A program made the translations under genes and the position numbers. From assembly GCA_947632415.1 (NCBI GenBank), contig CANRPB010000072.1:1-6959 (forward strand): DNA of 6,959 nt, written 5' to 3'. This DNA is from an uncultured Bacilli bacterium (GTDB lineage Bacteria; Bacillota_I; Bacilli_A; RF39; UBA660). Positions within the stretch are counted from its first letter, which is position 1; each line of letters begins with the position of its first letter. Positions 1 to 5,719 of this stretch are shown here, one piece after another. The notes beneath the pieces are model-generated. The model saw nothing but the letters and a program-made list of their open reading frames with translations. It was not told the DNA's origin and searched no databases.

Positions 1-587
1 TATACATACCATTTCATACAACCTTCTTTTTCTAATTTTTTTTCATTACTATTATATTCTTCCTTTGTACAACTTGTGCTTTGTCCTTCTTCTGGTTTTG
101 GATTCAAGTATACTTCTATTCCACTACATTTTCCTTTTTCCGTTGAGTATACTTCTCCTCCTATCATTGTTACTTTATAGTTGCCTATGGTTAGACATGC
201 TGCCTCTACTGAGCCTTCATCTAATACTACACTTCCTCCTTCTGGGGCTTTCCCTGTAAAGGGAATGGTCGTTGGTGTAGGATTAGAACCATTTAATAAT
301 TCTCCATTACTATTTAGATTAAAGAATCCGTCTAAATCTTTCTCTCCTATTTTTGTTAGTTCTGATATATAGTATTGGTTTACGGCATCTCTATAGCCAT
401 AGGCACTATCTATCGCTGCTCCTTTTCTTGAATTATCAATTATATTTAATATTATTGGTACAGTTATTACTGCAATTATCGCAAGTATTACTATTATAGC
501 GAGTAGTTCTATGAGGGTGAAAGCCTTTATTTTACTAGTCTTTCGCACCCCCCCCCCTAGGTTACTATTTGTTAACTTATTTTTCAT
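1..587 (-). CDS. Type IV prepilin-like protein, 3' end at window edge, G10 tract in leader
   Basis: I translated this frame by hand: 195 codons are open from ATG 587 to base 3, and the last two visible bases (TA) could begin a stop or a Tyr codon, so the protein may end right at the edge. The leader is long (22 residues) and basic. It ends in Lys-Ala, followed by the prepilin signature FTLIELL (residues 23-29) with the conserved Glu at mature position 5, then a hydrophobic helix to about residue 50. By family knowledge a prepilin peptidase cuts before Phe23, and the helix packs into a pilus or pseudopilus core. The globular part holds four Cys (131, 154, 173, 190) and a Gly-rich beta-like region. 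AAGGAG at 600-595 lies 7 bases before the ATG. Ten G encode Gly11-Gly13 and the first base of Val14. Alanine rather than glycine precedes the cut, which some pilins tolerate. No pilus assembly gene is in the window, so the pilus type is unknown. Confidence 0.9.
   Translation of the reverse strand, partial: MKNKLTNSNLGGGVRKTSKIKAFTLIELLAIIVILAIIAVITVPIILNIIDNSRKGAAIDSAYGYRDAVNQYYISELTKIGEKDLDGFFNLNSNGELLNGSNPTPTTIPFTGKAPEGGSVVLDEGSVEAACLTIGNYKVTMIGGEVYSTEKGKCSGIEVYLNPKPEEGQSTSCTKEEYNSNEKKLEKEGCMKWYV
548..557 (-). repeat. Homopolymeric G10 tract in the prepilin leader (candidate phase-variation tract)
   Basis: Ten consecutive C on the + strand read as ten G in the prepilin gene, at codons 11 to 14. 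In an AT-rich window this is by far the longest G/C run. With ten G the frame continues into the pilin. With nine, translation ends after 19 residues at a TAA; with eleven, after 17 residues at a TAG. Poly-G runs of this length are known slippage sites in contingency genes such as neisserial pilC and many Campylobacter surface genes. Switching here is inferred, not shown. Confidence 0.75.
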
Positions 588-594
588 ATTGTGT

Positions 595-600
595 CTCCTT
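595..600 (-). promoter_or_regulatory. Ribosome binding site of the prepilin gene
   Basis: AAGGAG sits 7 bases upstream of ATG 587 and begins at the base immediately after the TAG stop (601-603) of the preceding small gene. It is strong enough to choose ATG 587 over the internal GTG at codon 14, and it ties pilin translation to the end of the upstream gene. Confidence 0.8.
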
Positions 601-894
601 CTAAATAAATTTTAAGTTTGCTATATCATCATTTATTATGGTTATTAGGTTATCGATATTAAATTTATCAAATGAACTTTTTAATTCGGTTACTGTTCTT
701 AGAAATATGTCTAATCTATCGGATAACATTTGGGCTAGTGTTTGGGTATTTATACCGATTGATAGTAGGTAATCTATTACTTCACATACATTATTTTTGT
801 TGTATATTACAATATTGATTATTTCTTCGTAGTTATTGTTTCTTATGATGGTTATGTCTTCGTCAGTTATGTTATATTTTTTTAAAAATTCCAC
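601..894 (-). CDS. Small helical-repeat protein of unknown function (97 aa, GTG start)
   Basis: I cannot assign a named family with confidence. The protein has no signal peptide or membrane segment and looks all-helical. It can be divided into two and a half similar units: FLKKYNI followed by DEDITIIRNN (residues 3-20), YLLSIGI followed by NTQTLAQMLSDR (42-60) and a partial SFDKFNI followed by DNLITIINDD (74-90). Spacing between units is about 32-40 residues. A pattern of 'helix, short Gly/Asn-Ile turn, helix' with this period resembles mTERF-type repeats, which bind nucleic acid in organelle proteins; that similarity is my reading and is unverified. The GTG start is supported by AGAGGTGAT at 906-898. 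The start lies inside the end of the upstream gene (13-base overlap), so the two are probably translationally coupled. The stop is immediately followed by the pilin ribosome binding site, placing this gene in the pilin operon. Confidence 0.8.
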   Translation of the reverse strand: MEFLKKYNITDEDITIIRNNNYEEIINIVIYNKNNVCEVIDYLLSIGINTQTLAQMLSDRLDIFLRTVTELKSSFDKFNIDNLITIINDDIANLKFI

Positions 895-2243
895 TTAATC
901 ACCTCTTGCACATTTTCTTTGGGTTCACCAATAGTTATGTTTTTTGATAACCAATAGTTTTTCTTATCACTTAGGCTTCTAAAGATTATTTTGCCATTTT
1001 TACGAGCGTCGATAATTCTTGTTGCGATTTCTTTTAATCGGTAGTATGACGTTGTTAGTCTTAATGGGTTATTGTTAATATAATCTCTTAGTCCACATTC
1101 TTCAAATGATGATTTTGATGTTGCTAAGAAAGGATTTATAACAATGATACTAAATTCTTTATCACTTAGTGGTAATTCTTCTAAAATTGCAATGTTTTTT
1201 TGCATATCAGGTATTATTAGGGATAAAATGTTGGTTTTAAAGCATTCTTTAATATTTTTGTTTTTTTCTAATAATAGACTGATGTTTTTATTGAAGATAT
1301 CGAATTGTGCTTGAATGTTTTCTAGATAACTGATGTTGTAGTAGTCTTCTTCATTTTTGTTTTCTTCAATTATTGTATTTATTAGTTCTTGGTCTTTTAT
1401 GAATACACCTGGCATCATGAATAGTTTATCAAAATTAAGTTCGTATGTTGTGGTGATATCATAGATTTTAGATAAGTTAGATACGTTTGAAAATACGAGT
1501 AGAATAAATAAATTATTAATTGAAAATTGAAGTTTTTTTGAAAGTATGTATTCAATTAATTCGTTTATATTGTCTATGTTTCCATAGTTTATTAATATTT
1601 TTTTCTCGATTTCATTAAGTGTATCAAAGTCAATATCTATTTTCTTGAATGCAAGACGTAGTTCTACTTCTTCTTTTCCTTTTCCTTCTAAGTTGAGGTT
1701 ATAGTTACTGTTGTTGTTTCTTAGTATTTCTAGTTTGTATTTTATGATTTCTTCGTCGCTTACTTCTTTATCTTTTAATATTACGTCTAAGGTGTCGATG
1801 TCTCTTACAACACCAATACCAATCTCGTTGCTTAGGTTCTCGCAACGCGCTATGAAGTCTTCTAAATATGCTTTTGTTTCTGTGCATTTGTTTTCAAGTT
1901 CTGTGCGATGATTATAGACAATGTCATAGACACCTTTTATTAGAGCTTCTTGACTTTCATCTAGTGACAAGTCAAGTCCATTGTTTTCTCCATTTAAGAC
2001 AATTTTAATCATATCGACGTTGGATATTATTCCTTCAACTGTATCTTCATCTGTGATACTATTTAATACTTTTCTTAATTCGTCGTTATCGACGTTTAAG
2101 ACGTTAGAAACATCGCTAAATATTTCTTCTATTTTTTTGTATTCTTCGGTTTTTTTCATATTATCCTCGGTTTCTGATAACATTTCTAGTTTATCGTGGA
2201 TAATATTTGAAAGTAGTTCGATCAAATAATTTTTTAGTTCCAT
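882..2243 (-). CDS. Large helical protein of unknown function in the pilin operon (453 aa)
   Basis: No family is recognised. I prefer ATG 2243, because AGGTGA at 2254-2249 lies 5 bases upstream. A GTG at 2252, directly after the previous stop, would add three residues. The protein is rich in Glu, Lys, Asn, Ile and Leu, has no signal peptide or clear membrane span, and should be cytoplasmic. Residue numbers here count from GTG 2252. The first 180 residues look like long amphipathic helices with coiled-coil character (for example 105-140). Residues 225-400 look like shorter repeated helices with turns containing MPGVFI (280-285) and NPFLATS (373-379), reminiscent of the 'xP-hydrophobic' turn of mTERF-like repeats. 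The tail (400-440) is rich in Arg, Lys and Tyr and could bind nucleic acid or another acidic partner; this is inference. It overlaps the next gene by 13 bases. Confidence 0.85.
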   Translation of the reverse strand: MELKNYLIELLSNIIHDKLEMLSETEDNMKKTEEYKKIEEIFSDVSNVLNVDNDELRKVLNSITDEDTVEGIISNVDMIKIVLNGENNGLDLSLDESQEALIKGVYDIVYNHRTELENKCTETKAYLEDFIARCENLSNEIGIGVVRDIDTLDVILKDKEVSDEEIIKYKLEILRNNNSNYNLNLEGKGKEEVELRLAFKKIDIDFDTLNEIEKKILINYGNIDNINELIEYILSKKLQFSINNLFILLVFSNVSNLSKIYDITTTYELNFDKLFMMPGVFIKDQELINTIIEENKNEEDYYNISYLENIQAQFDIFNKNISLLLEKNKNIKECFKTNILSLIIPDMQKNIAILEELPLSDKEFSIIVINPFLATSKSSFEECGLRDYINNNPLRLTTSYYRLKEIATRIIDARKNGKIIFRSLSDKKNYWLSKNITIGEPKENVQEVIKWNF

Positions 2244-2252
2244 TTTTTTCAC

Positions 2253-2915
2253 CTATTCTTCCCTTAGAAGATGACTTAAGTCATATATTTCGTCTTGTGA
2301 TTTATTGTCTTTTTTTTCGATACTAATTCCGGCTGTGTCTAAGTATTTTAAATTGTCTTTTATTGCTATGTTTAAAATAGTGCTTATGTCTTCATTTTCT
2401 AGCTTACAGTTGGTTATTGTTTCTTCAAATAAATCGACGTCGTCAATTATGCTTTTAAAACTGTCTTCACCAATTTTATTGTAGATTATCTCGTAATTTT
2501 CAACTATTGAACTGTATTTTTCTTTGTTTGTTTTTAGTGTTTCGTCGGCAAGCATTTTTTCATAGTATGAGTTGATATTGTCAAATATGTTTTTTATATC
2601 TTTTACTGCATTGTTGTATTGTAAAAAATGGCTTTTATCAACTGATTTGCTTGCTTCAATTAGGTATTTTGCTGTTTTTATTTTATTCATTTCATTTGAA
2701 GAAAGTGGAGATATTCTCTCAAAAATTCGCGATAGGATTGTTTGATCGTAAAATGGCAAAAGAAGGATATCATTTTTACTGTAGTTTATTACGTCACTAA
2801 GTGTTCTTATAAATTCTTCTTCTTTTTCTATATGTTCTAGTTCGTTTTTATATTCGTCAATAAAGTTACCTAAATTTGTTTTAAATTTAGACATTGCATT
2901 AATCACATTATTCAT
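2253..2915 (-). CDS. Helical protein of unknown function, first gene of the pilin operon (220 aa)
   Basis: No family is recognised. The frame is open from ATG 2930, but I choose ATG 2915. It is preceded by a Shine-Dalgarno-like GAGGGTGGAT (2928-2919), whereas ATG 2930 has none and would lie only about 7 bases from the predicted transcription start. The product lacks a signal peptide and membrane spans, is acidic and appears fully helical, with likely coiled coil around residues 15-45 and 100-145. Its C-terminal third (about 135-180) is patterned like a stretch of the next protein's N-terminal half, so the two may be distant relatives. The stop abuts the alternative GTG start of the next gene, as expected for coupled operon genes. 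The C-terminal 20 residues are highly charged and probably disordered. Confidence 0.85.
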   Translation of the reverse strand: MNNVINAMSKFKTNLGNFIDEYKNELEHIEKEEEFIRTLSDVINYSKNDILLLPFYDQTILSRIFERISPLSSNEMNKIKTAKYLIEASKSVDKSHFLQYNNAVKDIKNIFDNINSYYEKMLADETLKTNKEKYSSIVENYEIIYNKIGEDSFKSIIDDVDLFEETITNCKLENEDISTILNIAIKDNLKYLDTAGISIEKKDNKSQDEIYDLSHLLREE

Positions 2916-2943
2916 TTTATCCACCCTCATTATTCTAATAATA

Positions 2944-2972
2944 ATTATAGCAGATATTTATGAAAATAAAAA
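2944..2972 (-). promoter_or_regulatory. Predicted extended -10 promoter of the pilin operon
   Basis: On the minus strand TGCTATAAT (2952-2944) is a perfect -10 hexamer with the TGn extension. The -35 region at a 17-base spacer (TTTTTA, 2972-2967) is poor, which extended -10 promoters tolerate. Transcription would begin near 2937, leaving a leader of about 22 bases before ATG 2915. It follows the terminator of the upstream gene, so the four pilin-operon genes probably form their own unit. Confidence 0.6.
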
Positions 2973-3013
2973 CACTTATTTTAATTTTTTGCTTAACTTT
3001 TTATTTACATATT

Positions 3014-3050
3014 TAAAAAAAGAAATATTATTTTGCAATAATATTACTTT
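3014..3050 (-). terminator. Intrinsic terminator of the AI-2E family gene
   Basis: The minus strand holds an 8-bp AT-only stem (AATATTAT, loop TGCAAA, ATAATATT; 3045-3024) followed by a T-rich tail down to about 3015. Beyond one T-T mismatch, AAAG and CTTT can extend the stem by four more pairs. The TAA stop of the gene (3046-3044) overlaps the base of the stem. Confidence 0.7.
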
Positions 3051-4099
3051 CTGTTCTTGATATCTTCTATTTTATCGTTTATGTCTTCTTCGTAAAAGCG
3101 GAAGGTTGCTAAGAGGATTATGGCGACTGGTAGGGCAATGATAATACCTGTTACACCATATATAATTCCTCCGGCAAAGACGGCAAATATGGTTAGAATG
3201 GCTGGAATATTGTTGGTTTTACCGTATACTTTAGGTGAGATTATATAACCATCGATGTTTGGACATATTAGGGCTACTAGGAGTGTTAGAATGAATAGTT
3301 TTGTTGAGATAAAAAAGGAGGTTATGCATGCGATTATATTGGCAAATATTCCGCCAAAGTATGGTATTATGGTGGTTATTGAACATAATATTCCTAGGAT
3401 GAGGTAGTATGGGTGACCAATAAGAAAGAATATTAGTGTGTATTCTATGAATTGGATTACGATATATTTTTCAAGTCCAATGAAGTATTGTCCTACTTCG
3501 TAGTCTAATCTTTTCAAGTAGTTATATGTACGTTTATGTTTTCTTTTTAGCCATTTTTTTAGTTTTGCTCTTATCTTGTCCATGTCTACTAGGAAGTAAA
3601 TGGTTGTTATGAAGCATATTACAAAGCGACTTAGGAATGTTATTGATTTGGAAATGAAGGAGAATGAGAAATCGCTTATTGGTTTTCCGTAGTTGTTGAT
3701 AAGTCCATTTACGTCGGTGATGTTTTCTTGAATGTAGTTTAGGTCAATGTTATATTTTATTGACATTTGTTGAATGAATGTTGATATCATATTGGATAGT
3801 GCGCCTAGTTGTTCGGCAATTATGGGGATTAATAGGGATATCAGTATAATTAAGAATCCTGTAATACAAACTAATATTAGAGTTATCGCTAATGGTTTGC
3901 GCATGCCTTTTTGGCGTAATTTTATCATGATGGGATATAGGGCGTAGGCGATTACGAAGGATATAATGAATGGTGATGTTATTTCTATTGTTTTGTCGAT
4001 TACATATTTCCATAATCCTAGTGTGTTGTAAAATAGAAAACATGCTACTAGAATAAGTACTGTATTAATTAGTTTATAGTTTATTTTTTTTTCGTTCAT
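3044..4099 (-). CDS. AI-2E family transporter (351 aa)
   Basis: This is a polytopic membrane protein of the AI-2E (PerM/TqsA/YtvI-like) family. Hydrophobic segments lie at about residues 11-29, 40-58, 70-95, 150-172, 212-230, 232-258, 262-282 and 300-332. The soluble loop between the third and fourth (about 96-148) is typical of the family. Family signatures seen are ITTIIPYFGGIFA (241-253), DGYIISPKVYGKT (283-295) and the Gly-rich GGIIYGVTGIIIALPV (310-325). Members have been linked to autoinducer-2 export, Na+/H+ antiport or other small-molecule efflux, so the name does not fix the substrate. Length is normal for the family, and the tail is short and charged. The gene is monocistronic, with its own promoter and terminator. 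The ribosome binding site is modest (AGGA, 4112-4109). Nothing links it functionally to the neighbouring operons. Confidence 0.92.
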   Translation of the reverse strand: MNEKKINYKLINTVLILVACFLFYNTLGLWKYVIDKTIEITSPFIISFVIAYALYPIMIKLRQKGMRKPLAITLILVCITGFLIILISLLIPIIAEQLGALSNMISTFIQQMSIKYNIDLNYIQENITDVNGLINNYGKPISDFSFSFISKSITFLSRFVICFITTIYFLVDMDKIRAKLKKWLKRKHKRTYNYLKRLDYEVGQYFIGLEKYIVIQFIEYTLIFFLIGHPYYLILGILCSITTIIPYFGGIFANIIACITSFFISTKLFILTLLVALICPNIDGYIISPKVYGKTNNIPAILTIFAVFAGGIIYGVTGIIIALPVAIILLATFRFYEEDINDKIEDIKNRK

Positions 4100-4123
4100 A
4101 TTATCAAATCCTATCTTTTTTAT

Positions 4124-4152
4124 ATTTTATCAAATTTATTTTTTTATGTCTA
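4124..4152 (-). promoter_or_regulatory. Predicted sigma-A promoter of the AI-2E family gene
   Basis: On the minus strand TAGACA (4152-4147, five of six bases matching TTGACA) is followed after exactly 17 bases by TAAAAT (4129-4124, five of six matching TATAAT). TGA directly before the -10 gives an extended element. The predicted start near 4117 leaves a leader of about 18 bases before ATG 4099. Confidence 0.65.
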
Positions 4153-4171
4153 TATCAATTTTTTTCAATTT

Positions 4172-4204
4172 AAAATACTGATACAGTTAGTATGTACCAG
4201 TATT
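4172..4204 (-). terminator. Intrinsic terminator closing the ldh-methyltransferase-pseudouridine synthase operon
   Basis: On the minus strand a 12-bp stem (AATACTGGTACA with TGTATCAGTATT, one G-T wobble) encloses a 7-base loop TACTAAC and is followed by a short T run that ends at 4172. The TAA stop of the pseudouridine synthase gene (4189-4187) lies in the loop, so the hairpin is built from the last codons of that gene. Confidence 0.75.
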
Positions 4205-4855
4205 TTTTTTAAATGTATCGAAGGGTTTTCTTGGTGGTAGAGGTTCTCTTAACTCTATTTTTTCTTTTGTTGTTGGATGTGTAAATGATAGGTAGTATGA
4301 GAATAGGGCTATTTGTTGATTTTTTTTTGCTTTAGGATTGTATTTTTGATCTCCGTATAGTGGATAGCCTCTACTTGAGAATTGTACTCTTATTTGATGA
4401 GGTCTACCTGTAATTAGATGTATGTCAATTAGTGAGTATTCTTTGGTATTGGCGATTGTTTGGTATTCTAAAATGGCTTCTTTTCCTTGTTCGTTGATGG
4501 TTACTATGTTGGTGGTTTTGTCTTTTAGGAGTTTATCTTTCATGATACCTTTTCCTTTTAGATTTCCACAGATAACAGCATAGTATTTTTTTGTTATTTT
4601 GTTGGTTCTTATTTGTTCGGCCATGCGGCTTGCGGCTTTGCTTGTTTTGGCAAAGACCATTATTCCTCCTACTGGTCTATCTAGTCTATGGATAAGTCCT
4701 AGGTAAACGTTTCCTGGTTTGTTATATTTTTGTTTTAGATATTTTTTTATGTAGTCTAGTAAGGATTGGTCGTGGCTTTCGTCTGGACAAACAGGCATGT
4801 TTATTGGTTTTACTACTGCTATGACGTGGTTGTCTTCGTATAGTATTTTAATCAT
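4187..4855 (-). CDS. RluA-family pseudouridine synthase (222 aa)
   Basis: The enzyme isomerises uridine to pseudouridine in RNA. The catalytic motif HRLDRPVGG (residues 56-64) carries the essential Asp59. Further RluA-family marks are the KKYYAV segment (89-94), TGRPHQIRVQ (149-158) and YPLYGD (164-169). The N-terminus starts directly at the catalytic domain (ILYEDNHVIAVVKP) with no S4 RNA-binding domain, so this is the short stand-alone form. The exact target site in rRNA or tRNA cannot be read from the sequence. The ATG overlaps the stop of the methyltransferase gene by 8 bases and has only a weak GGAAG upstream, suggesting coupled translation. As the last gene of its operon, it ends inside a terminator hairpin. 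Confidence 0.93.
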   Translation of the reverse strand: MIKILYEDNHVIAVVKPINMPVCPDESHDQSLLDYIKKYLKQKYNKPGNVYLGLIHRLDRPVGGIMVFAKTSKAASRMAEQIRTNKITKKYYAVICGNLKGKGIMKDKLLKDKTTNIVTINEQGKEAILEYQTIANTKEYSLIDIHLITGRPHQIRVQFSSRGYPLYGDQKYNPKAKKNQQIALFSYYLSFTHPTTKEKIELREPLPPRKPFDTFKKNTGTY

Positions 4856-5717
4856 TGGCTTGCCATCTTCCGCATATACCGCATGGTAGGATTAAATTGT
4901 TGCTTTCAATGGGTAGGCCTACTTCGTCGGCATCGACTGAGCCTTTGTATTTTGGTACAAGGGTTGTTTTTAATATGTTTTCTAATACTGTACTTGATAT
5001 ACCGGTTGTGTAGGCGTTTATTAGGAAAAATAGTGGTTTATCTGATAGGATGTTCATACAGGCATTTATTAGATTGTATAAGTTGTGTTCAAATTTCCAT
5101 ACTTCACCGTTTGGTCCTCTTCCGTAACTTGGGGGATCCATTATGATGGCGTCGTATTTGTTCCCTCGTCTTTGTTCTCTTAAGACAAATTTTAGACAGT
5201 CGTCTACGATGAATCTGATGCGATTGTTTTCTAAGTGTGATAGGCGCATATTTTCTTTTGCCCATTCGACCATTCCTTTTGCTGCGTCAACGTGGACAAC
5301 TTCTATCGCACCAGCGCTTGAACATGCCATTGTAGCGCCTCCTGTGTAGGCGAATAGGTTTAATACTTTTATTGGTCTGGAACTGTTTTTGATTTTTTCT
5401 ATCATAAAATCCCAGTTTACTGCTTGTTCTGGGAATAAACCTGTGTGTTTGAAGTTAGTTGGACTAACTTTGAATGTTAATTTTTTGTATTTTACGGTCC
5501 AGTAGTCTTCTAGTTTTTTGTTGAAGTCCCAATATCCTCCGCCTTTGTCGTTGCGGTGATAAAATCCATCTACTTGGTTCCATATTTTTGTGTTGTTAAT
5601 TGGCCACATTGCTTGTGGATCTGGTCTTCTTAGGATTATGCCGTTCCAGTTTTCTAGTTTTTCTCCGTTGCCGGCGTCTATTAGTTTGTAGTCTTTCCAA
5701 TCATGACTTAATCTCAT
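4848..5717 (-). CDS. Class I SAM-dependent methyltransferase, COG1092/RlmI-RlmK-like (289 aa)
   Basis: The protein fits the family of RlmI- and RlmK-like RNA methyltransferases, but it lacks an N-terminal PUA domain. Residues 1-110 form the family N-terminal region (DYKLIDAGNGEKLENW, ILRRPDPQAMWP). The Rossmann-like methyltransferase fold follows: SAM-binding motif I VLNLFAYTGG (118-127), acidic Asp144 at the end of the second strand, DD at 172-173, and motif IV DPPSYGRGPNGEVWK (194-208). The DPP motif is common in RNA-modifying enzymes, so a 23S rRNA target is plausible, but the base modified is unknown. Length is about normal for stand-alone members. The ATG lies 2 bases after the ldh stop, and the ribosome binding site GAGGAG (5728-5723) is formed by the last two Glu codons of ldh. 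The next gene overlaps its stop. Confidence 0.9.
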   Translation of the reverse strand: MRLSHDWKDYKLIDAGNGEKLENWNGIILRRPDPQAMWPINNTKIWNQVDGFYHRNDKGGGYWDFNKKLEDYWTVKYKKLTFKVSPTNFKHTGLFPEQAVNWDFMIEKIKNSSRPIKVLNLFAYTGGATMACSSAGAIEVVHVDAAKGMVEWAKENMRLSHLENNRIRFIVDDCLKFVLREQRRGNKYDAIIMDPPSYGRGPNGEVWKFEHNLYNLINACMNILSDKPLFFLINAYTTGISSTVLENILKTTLVPKYKGSVDADEVGLPIESNNLILPCGICGRWQAND

Positions 5718-5719
5718 AG

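Noticed and set aside
65..372. Two short plus-strand open frames, one very Leu-rich
   Set aside because: They lie opposite the prepilin gene, have no ribosome binding site, and their composition follows from the antisense of a Glu/Lys-rich coding sequence.
548..557. G10 run as an assembly or sequencing artefact
   Set aside because: Homopolymers invite errors, but ten G gives an intact frame from a well-placed start into a perfect prepilin signature, whereas nine or eleven do not. I keep it as real, with read-level confirmation needed.
2916..2930. ATG 2930 as the start of the first pilin-operon gene
   Set aside because: It has no ribosome binding site and would lie about 7 bases after the predicted transcription start; ATG 2915 has GAGGGTGGAT upstream.
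3750..4043. 97-codon minus-strand open frame inside the AI-2E family gene
   Set aside because: It overlaps a well-supported family member in another frame, and its Arg/His/Asn/Ile-rich composition looks like a frame shadow.
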